Shown here: positions 28,274-36,578 of the stretch, piece by piece
How the letters are laid out: each line of letters starts with the position of its first letter
How positions within the stretch are numbered: position 1 is the stretch's first letter
Assembly (NCBI RefSeq): GCF_000218565.1
Contig: NC_015684.1
Span: 124,001 to 188,000 of the forward strand
DNA: 64,000 bases
From: Afipia carboxidovorans OM5
Lineage (GTDB): Bacteria; Pseudomonadota; Alphaproteobacteria; Rhizobiales; Xanthobacteraceae
Direction: 5' to 3'
Program-made: the position numbers and the translations under genes
Notes under the pieces: generated by a model
Database searches by the model: none
The model's input: the letters and a program-made list of their open reading frames with translations, nothing else
Told to the model about the DNA's origin: nothing

Positions 28274-29667
28274 GTCGCCTCCGCGTGGCGGCGGCCACGG
28301 CGTTTCGGCTTCGGCTTCTTCTGGACCGGGCGCGCCTCGGGCAGCGGCACGGTCTTGCCATGCGCGACCGGATCGAGCGCCTTCGGCAGCAGCATGGTGA
28401 AGCGCGCAGCGTCCTTGATGCGTCCCGCGATCTTCCCGGCCTCGACGCCCGCGCCGAAGTAAAGGTCGGCGCGCGCCGGGCCGACGATGGCCGAACCTGT
28501 ATCCTGCGCCACCATCAGGCGGCGGAACGGCGTGTTGGACGTATCCTTCTCGATCGGCAGATCGCCATCGATATAAAACGGCGTGCCGTAGACATGCAGC
28601 GCCTTGTCGACCGCGATCGAGCGGCCTGCGGTGAGCGGCACGCCTTGCGCGCCGACCGCCTCGTCATCGGCCTTGAGCGGCACTTCGCGGAAGAAGATGT
28701 AGGAGCGATTCTGCCGCCGCAACTCATCGGCCGCGCCCGGATTCTGCTCCATGTATTCGCGGATGCGCTGCATCGACATCTGGTCTCTGGGGATGATGTT
28801 GCGCTCGATCAAAACCCGGCCGATCGGTGTGTAGGGAAAACCATTATGCGAATCGTAATTGATCCGCACCATCGACCCGTCCGCCAGCTTGATACGTGCC
28901 GAGCCCTGAATCTGGATGAACAATAGATCGGTCTGGTTCTTCAGCCAGACGATTTCGAGACCGCGGCCGGCAATAGCGCCATCCTCGATCTGCCCGCGAT
29001 CGTAATACGGCACCAGCTTACGGCGGCCGATCTTGCGAAACACGTCGCCCTTGTTGGGCAGGCTCGGCGAGGCCTGACTGTAGCCGCGCACGAACAGGTT
29101 CGACGGGCGGCGATAGACCGGGATGGTGTAGACATCGGTTTTGGTGCGCGAGCCCTCGACGATCGGCTCGTAATAGCCGGTGACGAATCCCGCATCCTCA
29201 CCGAGGCGCGAGATCATGACCGGCGCAAATTCCTTCTCGAAGAATGCGCGCGCAGTCGCTGCGTCCTTGACCTTCGCCTCCCGCGCGACGTGGCACGGCC
29301 CGCGCAGACTATCGCCCAGGAATTTGTCGGAGGATTTGTTGGACGTATCGCTGAGCTTGCTCGGCTTGCGTGCGAGGATCGGCGCGCAGCTCACGCGGAA
29401 AGTCTTGAAGGCGGCAAACTGATCGTCGGTCGTCCAGCCCGGCAAGTCGTTCCAGGCGACGGGATTATATTGAACGCCGGGAATGGCGAGCGGCCAGTGA
29501 ATGTTTTCAGGCCGCGGCCTTATCGGATGATGCGTTTCCGCGGCTGCCGGCTGATGGCGGCTGCGCGCGTCGGCCACCGCACTGGATGTGAGAACGGCCG
29601 CCGCGAACACGAGCGCGGCGGCACTCCCGTAGCGAAAGCGCCCCTCAGCGTCCGCTTTCCGTTCCAA
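28270..29667 (-). CDS. mltA: membrane-bound lytic murein transglycosylase A
   Basis: About 465 aa. The frame is open to ATG 29721, overlapping the Tim44 gene by 77 bases. TTG 29667 (GGAAG four bases upstream) gives a normal signal peptide (basic n-region, core SAAALVFAAAVLTSSA), so I prefer it; the start is uncertain. MltA domain: VTGYYEPIVEGSRTKTDVYTIPVYRRP, LEIVWLKNQTDLLFIQIQGSARIKL, VRINYDSHNGFPYTPIGRVL. The 3D domain follows: TAGRSIAVDK, RRLMVAQDTGSAIVGPARADLYFG with the catalytic Asp. The basic tail is VQKKPKPKRRGRR. It cleaves peptidoglycan glycan strands to anhydro-muropeptides. Confidence 0.93.
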   Translation of the reverse strand: MERKADAEGRFRYGSAAALVFAAAVLTSSAVADARSRHQPAAAETHHPIRPRPENIHWPLAIPGVQYNPVAWNDLPGWTTDDQFAAFKTFRVSCAPILARKPSKLSDTSNKSSDKFLGDSLRGPCHVAREAKVKDAATARAFFEKEFAPVMISRLGEDAGFVTGYYEPIVEGSRTKTDVYTIPVYRRPSNLFVRGYSQASPSLPNKGDVFRKIGRRKLVPYYDRGQIEDGAIAGRGLEIVWLKNQTDLLFIQIQGSARIKLADGSMVRINYDSHNGFPYTPIGRVLIERNIIPRDQMSMQRIREYMEQNPGAADELRRQNRSYIFFREVPLKADDEAVGAQGVPLTAGRSIAVDKALHVYGTPFYIDGDLPIEKDTSNTPFRRLMVAQDTGSAIVGPARADLYFGAGVEAGKIAGRIKDAARFTMLLPKALDPVAHGKTVPLPEARPVQKKPKPKRRGRRHAEAT

Positions 29668-30349
29668 CCAGCTTCCAATTCGGATCGCGGGAGGAAACAT
29701 CACGGGAGAAGGTCCAGACATCGGTCACATCGGTGAGCTTTTCGGGGTTGCCATCGATGACCGCACCGTCCTTGTCACGCGTCACGGTAATCATCTGCGA
29801 GACGAAACGAACAGTCAGGTGAGCGATCCTGTCGCGAACGCCGGCGCTGACAAGCGCGGCCTTGTCGATCGAGGCGAACCGCGTCTCGACCTTCTCGCCG
29901 CGCTGCTCGCGTCCCTTGATGACGGCTTCGAACCCGTCATAGACCTCGGCGGACAACAGATCCTTCAGCATGCGGCGGTCGCCGCTTGCAAACGCCTGCA
30001 CGATCATCTCGTAGGCGCTCTTGGCGCCGGAGACGAAGTGCTGCGCGTTGAAGCTCGGATCGGCCGCGGCGACCTCGTCGAGGCCGGTGGCAAGTGGCGT
30101 GTCGGGCTCGGCGATGCCCTTCCAGCGATCCTGCGCGGGGATCGGATCAGCGGCCGGCGCGAGCGGCGTCTGGTCAATCGTCGTGCCCGGCATTTTCACC
30201 ACGTTGTTGTCGTTGCCGCTGCGCGCCATGTCGCGCGTGATGCGGTCGAACGGCGGGCGCTCGCTACCCGTACGCTGGCCGAGCACGTTACGCAGCCGCA
30301 GGAAAATAAAGACGGCCAGGGCCAAAAATATGATGGTGTAAATGTCCAC
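29645..30349 (-). CDS. Tim44-like domain membrane-anchored protein
   Basis: 234 aa. A single N-terminal helix, IYTIIFLALAVFIFLRL, followed by RNVLGQRTGSERPPFD, then a Tim44/TimA-like domain: FVSGAKSAYEMIVQAFASGDRRMLKDLLSAEVYDGFEAVIKGREQRGE, LTVRFVSQMITVTRDKDGAVIDG and VTDVWTFSRDVSSRDPNWKLVGTES. Alphaproteobacterial relatives of mitochondrial Tim44 stand in this gene order, divergent from secB and upstream of mltA. An inner-membrane role in protein transport or quality control is inferred from the family. Confidence 0.9.
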   Translation of the reverse strand: MDIYTIIFLALAVFIFLRLRNVLGQRTGSERPPFDRITRDMARSGNDNNVVKMPGTTIDQTPLAPAADPIPAQDRWKGIAEPDTPLATGLDEVAAADPSFNAQHFVSGAKSAYEMIVQAFASGDRRMLKDLLSAEVYDGFEAVIKGREQRGEKVETRFASIDKAALVSAGVRDRIAHLTVRFVSQMITVTRDKDGAVIDGNPEKLTDVTDVWTFSRDVSSRDPNWKLVGTESGR

Positions 30350-30634
30350 GTCGCTTCACTTTCCGATCTGGCGTGTTCCGTCAGGCTGCGCCGGGGAGTG
30401 ACCTGACAGATATCATGTAAGCACAAAACTAGCCGCGCCAACGCCTCTCAAACCCTTAACGTGGTGGCGCCGGGACTCCAATTTGCGTCAATTCTTGCGA
30501 TTTTAGCCCAATCCCTGCTAGCCGGCCAAGCTTTTGGCCGCAATTTCCGGGCGCCGTCCTTGTCGAGTGCGCCAGCCCTATGATAGCCACTGCGCCCGTA
30601 CGGGTTTCCCGGAACGAGATTGCAGGAGAGATTG

Positions 30635-31120
30635 ATGACTGACACCACCGCCGCGTCGGCCGAGGCCGCCGCTCCTCCGCAGCTCGGCATCCTGACCCAA
30701 TATATCAAGGATCTCTCCTTCGAGAATCCCAACGCCCCCGCCTCATTGTCGCAGCAAGGCAAGCAGCCCGACATCACGATCCAGATCAATGTCGGCGCCA
30801 CCAATCTCGGCGGCACCGACTTTGAAGTCATGCTCGCCATCGAAGGCAAGGCGATGGCCGAAGACAAGGTGCTGTTCGCGCTCGAGCTTGCCTATGCCGG
30901 CGTGTTCCGCATCGAGAATGTCCCGCAGGACAGCCTGCATCCATTTGTGATGATCGAATGCCCCCGGCTTTTGTTCCCGTTCGCGCGTGAAATTGTCGCT
31001 TCCGCGACCCGCAACGGCGGCTTCCCGCCTCTGATGCTCGACCCGGTCGACTTCGTCGGCCTCTATCGCCAGAACATGGCGCGGCAGGCCGAACAGCAGC
31101 AGCAGTCCAAGCCGAACTAA
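30635..31120 (+). CDS. secB: protein-export chaperone SecB
   Basis: 161 aa from ATG 30635 with AGGAGAG upstream; the in-frame start at 30620 is rejected. The tetrameric chaperone keeps preproteins unfolded and delivers them to SecA. Motifs: ILTQYIKDLSFENPNAP, INVGATNLGGTDFEVMLAIEGKA, LELAYAGVFRIENVP, PFVMIECPRLLFPFAREIVASATRNGGFPPLMLDPVDF. It stands alone, divergent from the Tim44 gene across 285 bases in which I see no gene. A terminator follows at 31170. Confidence 0.97.
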   Translation: MTDTTAASAEAAAPPQLGILTQYIKDLSFENPNAPASLSQQGKQPDITIQINVGATNLGGTDFEVMLAIEGKAMAEDKVLFALELAYAGVFRIENVPQDSLHPFVMIECPRLLFPFAREIVASATRNGGFPPLMLDPVDFVGLYRQNMARQAEQQQQSKPN

Positions 31121-31169
31121 GCGATCGGCTGACCGCGCAAGATCATCGAACCTGTTACGAGAATATATC

Positions 31170-31201
31170 GAGCGGCAGCACGCCGGTGTTGCCGCTCTTT
31201 T
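31170..31201 (+). terminator. terminator after secB
   Basis: Stem GAGCGGCA (31170-31177) and TGCCGCTC (31190-31197), 12-base loop, then TTTT. It lies between secB and the convergent dnaQ. The short T-run makes it a moderate candidate. Confidence 0.6.
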
Positions 31202-31208
31202 GCCGTCT

Positions 31209-31901
31209 TTAGTCCGCGTCCTTGAATTCCGCCCAGAGCGGATGGTCGCCGAGCGTTGCGACAAACGCGCGATGCGCCTCGCGCTCCTCCACGGTGATGC
31301 GCGACGCCAGCGGCACTTCGCGCACGCGGCGCGTCACCTCGACAACGTGAATCTGCGTGCGCTCCGTCTCCGCCAGGATGAGCGAGGACTGCCGTGCGCC
31401 GATCAGATCGATATAGACCTCGGCCAGCAGCTCGGCGTCGAGCAATGCGCCGTGCTTGGTGCGCCGCGAATTGTCGATCGCATAACGCGAGCACAGATCA
31501 TCAAGCCGGTTGGAGACGCCCGGATGCTTGCGGCGTGCGAGCAACAGCGTATCGACAAGGCGTTCGCACGGAATCGCTGCACGCTTCAGACGGTCGAGCT
31601 CCATGTTGATGAAGCCGATATCGAACGAGGCGTTGTGAATGATGAGCGGCGCGTCGCCGATAAACTCGAGGAACTCGTCGGCCACCGCGGCGAACAGCGG
31701 CTTATCGGCGAGAAATTCAGTCGACAGGCCGTGCACCGCAAAGGCTTCCTGCGGCATGTCGCGTTCCGGGTTGATGTAGACGTGATAGGTCTGCCCGGTC
31801 GGCATGTGATTGAACATCTCGACGCAGCCGATCTCGACCAGACGATCGCCACGCAGCGCATCGAGGCCGGTGGTTTCGGTGTCGAGAACAATTTCGCGCA
31901 T
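31209..31901 (-). CDS. dnaQ: DNA polymerase III epsilon subunit (proofreading exonuclease)
   Basis: 230 aa DEDDh 3'-5' exonuclease. ExoI IVLDTETTGLDALRGDRLVEIGCVEM (Asp7, Glu9), ExoII IIHNASFDIGFINMELDR and ExoIII HGALLDAELLAEVYIDL are all present. The C-terminal part is the short polymerase-binding tail. It is the last gene of the ppsR-maf-coaE-dnaQ run, 18 bases after coaE. This order, leading away from the presumed origin, is typical of rhizobia. Confidence 0.96.
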   Translation of the reverse strand: MREIVLDTETTGLDALRGDRLVEIGCVEMFNHMPTGQTYHVYINPERDMPQEAFAVHGLSTEFLADKPLFAAVADEFLEFIGDAPLIIHNASFDIGFINMELDRLKRAAIPCERLVDTLLLARRKHPGVSNRLDDLCSRYAIDNSRRTKHGALLDAELLAEVYIDLIGARQSSLILAETERTQIHVVEVTRRVREVPLASRITVEEREAHRAFVATLGDHPLWAEFKDAD

Positions 31902-31919
31902 CGGTGAAGTTCCCCGGAA

Positions 31920-32519
31920 TCAAGAGCGGCGACGCGGCATCGTAGCCACTTTCGCAAGCACATGGCGGATTTGTTCGCGGGCCGAATCGAGCCCCGCCGA
32001 CGTATCCACCACAAAATCCGCACGCGCCCGTTTATCGGCATCCGGCATCTGCCGCGCGATGATCGCTTCCAGCTTGTCAGCCGTCATGCCGGGCCGCGCG
32101 AGAATTCGTTCGCGCTGCACGCTATGCGGTGCGCTCACCACGACAACGGCATCGACACGGCTGTCTGCGCCGGTCTCGAACAGAAGCGGGATATCGAGCA
32201 CGGCAACAGGCGCGCCGCTTTTCTCGGCTGCGTTCAGAAACTCCGTCTCATGCGCGCGCAGCATCGGGTGCACGATGGATTCGAGCTGCCGCATCGCTTG
32301 CCTATTACCGACGACTTGTGCCGAGAGTTTGGTGCGATCGACACCCTGCTCGCCCGTCGATCCGGGAAACGCCTGCTCGATCGCCTCAACCGCCTCAGAT
32401 GCATAGAGGCGATGCACCGTTGCGTCCGCATCGTAGACCGGCACGCCGCACTCGGCGAAAAGCTGTGCCGTGGTGGATTTTCCCATCCCTATCGATCCGG
32501 TCAATCCGAGAACGAACAT
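31920..32519 (-). CDS. coaE: dephospho-CoA kinase
   Basis: 199 aa from ATG 32519, seven bases after GAGAGG; the TTG at 32525 is less likely. P-loop GSIGMGKS at 8-15; ADATVHRLY, KLSAQVVGNRQAMRQLESIVHPML, VLDIPLLFETG and VVVSAPHSVQRERILAR complete the family signature. It carries out the last step of CoA synthesis. It is 11 bases after maf; aroE, which lies between maf and coaE in some rhizobia (from memory), is absent here. Confidence 0.97.
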   Translation of the reverse strand: MFVLGLTGSIGMGKSTTAQLFAECGVPVYDADATVHRLYASEAVEAIEQAFPGSTGEQGVDRTKLSAQVVGNRQAMRQLESIVHPMLRAHETEFLNAAEKSGAPVAVLDIPLLFETGADSRVDAVVVVSAPHSVQRERILARPGMTADKLEAIIARQMPDADKRARADFVVDTSAGLDSAREQIRHVLAKVATMPRRRS

Positions 32520-32530
32520 CGCCAAGCCTC

Positions 32531-33139
32531 TCAGGCCAGCGGCGCGAGGCCGTGCCCGCGCAGGAAGCCGAGGAGCGGCAGCAACGGCAGGCCGAGGATG
32601 GTGAAGTAATCGCCCTCGATCTTCTCGAAGAGATGTACGCCCGCGCCTTCCAACTGATAGCCGCCGACGCTCGCCATCACCGCATCGCCAACGAGATCGA
32701 GATAGGCGTCGATCTGGGCCTCCGTCAGAGGGCGCACCGTCATGCGTGCGCTGGAAAGCGTCTCGAACAGAATGCTCTCGCCCCTCACCACCGCGACGGC
32801 GGAATGCAGTTCATGCGTCTGCCCGCACATGGATTTCAACTGCGACCGCGCCTCGGCGCGGCTTTCTGCCTTGGCAAAAATCTTGGAGCCGAGACCGAGC
32901 GTTTGGTCGGCGCCAATCACATAGGCCTCGGGGTGCGCGCGGCCGACATGCTTGGCTTTCTCGCGCGCAAGCAGCGCGGCAATCTGCGACGCCTCGACAA
33001 GGGATGAAGATTGCTCGATCGCACGCTCATCGAGATCGGCAGGCAGCGCCTCAAACGTCACGCCCGCGCGACGCAGCAGCATCTGACGGGAGGCGCTTTG
33101 CGAAGCGAGAATGAGCCGGGCAGCGGCGCGTGTTGCCAT
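32531..33139 (-). CDS. maf: Maf family nucleotide pyrophosphatase
   Basis: 202 aa from ATG 33139. Motifs: RLILASQSASRQMLLRRAGVTFEALPADLDE, LAREKAKHV, VIGADQTLGLG, GYQLEGAGVHLFEKIEGDYFTILGLPLLPLLGFL. It hydrolyses non-canonical or modified nucleoside triphosphates and may also restrain septation. The GDYFTILGLPL ending is closer to the YhdE (dTTP/UTP) style, while other parts resemble YceF (m7GTP); I do not choose. Seven bases after ppsR. Confidence 0.93.
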   Translation of the reverse strand: MATRAAARLILASQSASRQMLLRRAGVTFEALPADLDERAIEQSSSLVEASQIAALLAREKAKHVGRAHPEAYVIGADQTLGLGSKIFAKAESRAEARSQLKSMCGQTHELHSAVAVVRGESILFETLSSARMTVRPLTEAQIDAYLDLVGDAVMASVGGYQLEGAGVHLFEKIEGDYFTILGLPLLPLLGFLRGHGLAPLA

Positions 33140-33146
33140 CGGCCGG

Positions 33147-33998
33147 CTATCCGTGCTGCCGCTGGCGGTCGGCATAGAGCTTCATCACGGCGGCCGCGGT
33201 TTCTTCGATGGAACGGCGGGTGACATCGAGAAGCGGCCAGTCATATTTGGCGCTGAGCTTGCGGGCAAACGCCACTTCTTCCGCGACCGAGCGGCTGTCG
33301 ATGTAGGAATCCTCGCCCCGACCGGGCAGTGGTGCACCGGCGCCGATACCGAGGAGCCTATTCTGCCGCACCTGCACCAGCCGTTCCGGCGTCGCGTGAA
33401 GGCTGACCACCAGCGGCTTTTTCAACGTCTCAAGTTGCGGGGGGATCGGAATGCCCGGCACCAGCGGCACGTTGGCGGTGCGGATGCCGCGGTTGGCGAG
33501 ATAGATCGAGGTTGGTGTCTTCGAGGTGCGCGACACGCCGACCAGCACGACGTCGGCTTCTTCCAGCCCTTCGACATGCTGGCCGTCGTCATGCATCATT
33601 GTGTAGTTCAGCGCGTCGATGCGGTTGAAATATTCAGCGTTGAGCGTGTGCTGGGCGCCGACCCGCGGCGAGGTCTCTCGGCCGAGATAGGCGCGGAACA
33701 ATTCCATTACCGGGCCGATGATCGACAGGCTCGGGATGTTCATGTCCTTGCAAGTCGCCTCGACCCGCTCGACGAGATCCTTCTCGAGAAGCGTGAACAG
33801 GACGATGCCCGGTGCTTCCTCGATTTCGGCCAGCACGCGGTCGAGCTGCTTCTGGCTGCGTACCAGCGGATAGACATGCTCCACCGGCGTCACGTTCGCA
33901 TACTGGGCTGCGACCGCGCGTGCGACCATGATCAGCGTCTCTCCTGTCGAGTCCGAGATCATGTGCAGGTGGAAGTAGCTTTTGTTCGTTCCGGCCAT
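33147..33998 (-). CDS. ppsR: pyruvate phosphate dikinase regulatory protein (DUF299 kinase/phosphorylase)
   Basis: 283 aa. N-terminus FHLHMISDSTGETLIMVARAVAAQY and P-loop-like GVSRTSKT (154-161) followed by PTSIYLANRGIRTANVPLVPGIPIP are diagnostic of the bifunctional ADP-dependent kinase and Pi-dependent phosphorylase that controls PPDK or PEP synthetase. In alphaproteobacteria the target is usually PPDK (inference; no ppdK here). First gene of the leftward ppsR-maf-coaE-dnaQ operon and left boundary of the candidate origin. Confidence 0.93.
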   Translation of the reverse strand: MAGTNKSYFHLHMISDSTGETLIMVARAVAAQYANVTPVEHVYPLVRSQKQLDRVLAEIEEAPGIVLFTLLEKDLVERVEATCKDMNIPSLSIIGPVMELFRAYLGRETSPRVGAQHTLNAEYFNRIDALNYTMMHDDGQHVEGLEEADVVLVGVSRTSKTPTSIYLANRGIRTANVPLVPGIPIPPQLETLKKPLVVSLHATPERLVQVRQNRLLGIGAGAPLPGRGEDSYIDSRSVAEEVAFARKLSAKYDWPLLDVTRRSIEETAAAVMKLYADRQRQHG

Positions 33999-34538
33999 TG
34001 TGATCAGGTCCTCACCGGACCCGGTGCCGTCACGAGTCCCGGTCTGTGCATTACTGTGAGTCCATGTGGGCAGAAAGCGCTGTCAGCGCCTCGGCCGGAA
34101 GGCGAGCGTAAAACCCGATCAATTGTTCACATCGCTGTTTGCGGGATGCAACCGATCGGCCTGCTGAAAGTGTAGCGGGGTTATGTGGATTTGTCTCGCA
34201 CAATGGAGCCGGGAGCCAACGGTAAGATACTGGTGTTCAAGCTGTTTTTGGTGAGAACAGATTGTCGCTGGGAGTGGGGACAATCCCGCGCGATGTTGAA
34301 AAGCGCCGGGCAGGTTCAGGATTGTGTTGGGCCGCCACTATCCACTGTTACGCAGACTCAAACCTTAAGAATCTAAAAGATTGGAAAAGGGAAGGTCGGG
34401 ATACGGACAAGCCACGTCGAGACGGACAATCCCTTAACGGCCTGGCAGGAGGACCGTTCCTTCCTTACCGAAGGCTGGTTGCAGAGGCTGCGGGTTTGAC
34501 GATATCAGGGGCCACCCTTCCTGACGAAAGCCGTGCCG
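33999..34538. other. candidate chromosomal replication origin (oriC)
   Basis: A 540-base stretch with no credible gene, where leftward (ppsR-maf-coaE-dnaQ) and rightward (hemJ, rho) transcription diverge. Four sites match the DnaA box TTATCCACA (or complement) at 7 of 9: 34045-34053, 34123-34131, 34184-34192 (core ATCCACA intact) and 34338-34346. An AT-richer patch, about 34362-34390, follows the last. In Sinorhizobium and Caulobacter the origin lies next to hemE in this neighbourhood (established). Three parS sites and parAB follow within 17 kb. No perfect DnaA box was found. Confidence 0.5.
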
Positions 34539-34961
34539 ATGTACGAGTGGATCAAGGCCCTGCACATCCTTGCTGTGATTTCCTGGATGGCGGGGATGCT
34601 CTATCTGCCGCGGCTGATGGTTTACCACTGCGTGGCGGAGCCCGGCTCGAAGCAGTCCGAGACCTTCAAGATCATGGAATGGCGGCTTCTGAAGATCATC
34701 ATCAATCCTGCGATGATCGTGACGTGGCTTGCCGGAGGATGGCTGGTCTGGGACGGCGGTTGGTATCTGTCGGGCTGGTTTCACGCCAAGTTTGCCCTGG
34801 TGATCGTGATGTCGGCGATCCACGGCATGCTGGTGCGCCGCGTCAAGGAATTCCGCCAGGATCGGAACACGCGCAGCGAGAAATACTACCGGATTTTGAA
34901 TGAAGCTCCCGCCGTCCTGATGATCGGCATCGTCATTCTCGTGGTGGTGAAGCCGTTTTAA
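34539..34961 (+). CDS. hemJ: protoporphyrinogen IX oxidase HemJ
   Basis: 140 aa from ATG 34539 (MYEWIKALHILAVISW); GTG 34533 is in frame. Four membrane helices (about 3-24, 50-72, 78-97 and 118-138). The conserved HILAVISWMAGMLYLPRLMVYH with its heme-ligand His, and the WRLLKIIINPAMIVTWLAG segment, are typical of HemJ/UPF0093. It oxidises protoporphyrinogen IX in the inner membrane. hemE, its usual neighbour in rhizobia, is not seen. Right boundary of the candidate origin; rho follows. Confidence 0.92.
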   Translation: MYEWIKALHILAVISWMAGMLYLPRLMVYHCVAEPGSKQSETFKIMEWRLLKIIINPAMIVTWLAGGWLVWDGGWYLSGWFHAKFALVIVMSAIHGMLVRRVKEFRQDRNTRSEKYYRILNEAPAVLMIGIVILVVVKPF

Positions 34962-35016
34962 TGGTTTTTCCGCGCTTTCGCCGTCATCTTGCCCTGAAGG
35001 TCGCTGAAGGATGATC

Positions 35017-35045
35017 TTGCGCGACAAAGGGTGATTTTCTATATT
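35017..35045 (+). promoter_or_regulatory. possible sigma-70 promoter of rho
   Basis: TTGCGC (35017-35022), 17-base spacer, TATATT (35040-35045). The -10 matches 5 of 6 and the -35 matches 3 of 6. It would give a leader of about 185 bases before the rho ATG at 35238. Confidence 0.4.
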
Positions 35046-35124
35046 CCCCTCATCCTTCCGAACGCAGGCGGATGTGAGCGTCCCGGTTTTCGCCGGTCGT
35101 CATATCGAGCTCGAGGCCGCCCGG

Positions 35125-35237
35125 CACCTTAATCTCAGCCAAGACCCTCGCCGAGACACTCAGGCTCTGCGCCAACCCAGACCCCTTTTCGCATCGCAGG
35201 CGAAATCCCTCTTTTTCTCACCTCTCAGGATACTCCC
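35125..35237 (+). promoter_or_regulatory. C-rich, G-poor rho leader (possible Rho-utilisation site)
   Basis: Across these 113 bases I count about 47 C and 17 G, an unusual C excess with several CT-rich tracts (ATCCCTCTTTTTCTCACCTC just before the ATG). Unstructured C-rich RNA is what Rho binds. rho is autoregulated by attenuation in its leader in E. coli (established), so this may serve the same purpose here (inference). Confidence 0.4.
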
Positions 35238-36503
35238 ATGCGGGAAATGAAACTTCAGGACCTCAAGGCCAAGACGCCGGCCGAGCTTGTCTCGTTCGCG
35301 GAAGAACTTGGGGTCGAAAACGCGAGCACCATGCGCAAGCAGGAGTTGATGTTTGCGATCCTCAAGCTGCTCGCGAGCCAGGAAACCGACATTATCGGTG
35401 AAGGCGTCGTTGAAATCCTGCCGGATGGCTTCGGCTTCCTGCGCTCATCCGATGCGAACTACCTGCCCGGCCCTGACGACATCTACGTCTCGCCTTCGCA
35501 GATCCGCCGCTTCGGCCTGCGCACCGGCGACACCATCGAGGGCCAGATTCGCAGCCCGAAGGAAGGCGAGCGCTATTTCGCGCTGCTCAAGGTCAATACG
35601 CTGAATTTCGAGGACCCGGAAAAGTCGAAGCACAAGGTCAATTTCGACAATCTGACGCCGCTGTTTCCGGACGAGCGCTTCAAGCTCGAGCTCAACGATC
35701 CGACCCGCAAGGATTTGTCGCCGCGGGTGATCGATATTGTCGCGCCAATCGGCAAGGGCCAGCGTGCGCTGATCGTCGCACCGCCGCGCACCGGCAAGAC
35801 CGTGCTGATGCAAAACATCGCCCACGCCATCACCACCAATCACCCGGAATGCTATCTGATCGTTCTGCTGATCGACGAGCGCCCGGAGGAAGTCACCGAC
35901 ATGCAGCGCTCGGTGAAGGGCGAGGTGGTGTCGTCAACGTTCGATGAGCCTGCCGTGCGTCACGTTCAGGTTGCGGAAATGGTGATCGAAAAGGCCAAGC
36001 GCCTTGTCGAACATGGCCGCGACGTGGTGATCCTGCTCGATTCCATCACCCGTCTTGGCCGTGCCTACAACACGGTGGTGCCGTCATCCGGCAAGGTGCT
36101 GACCGGTGGTGTCGATGCCAACGCGCTGCAGCGGCCGAAGCGCTTCTTTGGTGCCGCGCGTAACATCGAGGAAGGCGGTTCGCTGACGATCATTGCGACT
36201 GCGCTGGTCGATACCGGCAGCCGCATGGACGAAGTGATTTTCGAAGAGTTCAAGGGCACCGGCAACTCCGAACTCATTCTCGACCGCAAGGTCTCTGACA
36301 AGCGCATCTTCCCTGCGATTGATATCGCCCGCTCCGGCACGCGCAAGGAAGAACTCATCACCGATCCGCAGACGCTTAAGAAGATGTACGTGCTGCGGCG
36401 TATTCTCAATCCGATGGGCACCATGGACGCCATCGAATTCCTGCTCGACAAGCTGCGATCGACCAAGAACAACGCCGAGTTCTTCGATTCGATGAACACG
36501 TAA
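35238..36503 (+). CDS. rho: transcription termination factor Rho
   Basis: 421 aa hexameric RNA helicase. N-terminal helix bundle (MKLQDLKAKTPAELVSFAEELGVENAS), cold-shock-like RNA-binding domain (GEGVVEILPDGFGFLRSSDANYLPGPDDIYVSPSQIRRFGLRTGD), then the ATPase with Walker A APPRTGKT (181-188), LLIDERPEEVTDMQRSVKGEVVSSTFDEP, Walker B VVILLDSITRLGRAYN and the Q/R-loops VDANALQRPKRFFGAARNIEEGGSLTI. An intrinsic terminator follows. In many rhizobia mnmE comes next; here about 9 kb of other genes intervene. Confidence 0.98.
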   Translation: MREMKLQDLKAKTPAELVSFAEELGVENASTMRKQELMFAILKLLASQETDIIGEGVVEILPDGFGFLRSSDANYLPGPDDIYVSPSQIRRFGLRTGDTIEGQIRSPKEGERYFALLKVNTLNFEDPEKSKHKVNFDNLTPLFPDERFKLELNDPTRKDLSPRVIDIVAPIGKGQRALIVAPPRTGKTVLMQNIAHAITTNHPECYLIVLLIDERPEEVTDMQRSVKGEVVSSTFDEPAVRHVQVAEMVIEKAKRLVEHGRDVVILLDSITRLGRAYNTVVPSSGKVLTGGVDANALQRPKRFFGAARNIEEGGSLTIIATALVDTGSRMDEVIFEEFKGTGNSELILDRKVSDKRIFPAIDIARSGTRKEELITDPQTLKKMYVLRRILNPMGTMDAIEFLLDKLRSTKNNAEFFDSMNT

Positions 36504-36527
36504 GCAGCCCAAATTCTTGCACCAAGA

Positions 36528-36557
36528 AAAAAGCCCGGCGAAACAGCCGGGCTTTTT
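36528..36557 (+). terminator. intrinsic terminator after rho
   Basis: Stem AAAAAGCCCGGC (36528-36539), loop GAAACA, then GCCGGGCTTTTT (36546-36557). Strong on the plus strand; the A-tract on the other side makes it usable by the convergent regulator gene too. Confidence 0.9.
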
Positions 36558-36578
36558 GTTTGAAAGATTGTCGCAAGT

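Noticed and set aside
34362..34440. CtrA sites (TTAA-N7-TTAA) in the candidate origin
   Set aside because: Only half-sites (TTAAG, TTAACGG) are present; no full motif at proper spacing.
34262..34903. 213-aa open frame across the candidate origin into hemJ
   Set aside because: It overlaps hemJ in another frame, has no family features, and its first half lies in non-coding sequence.
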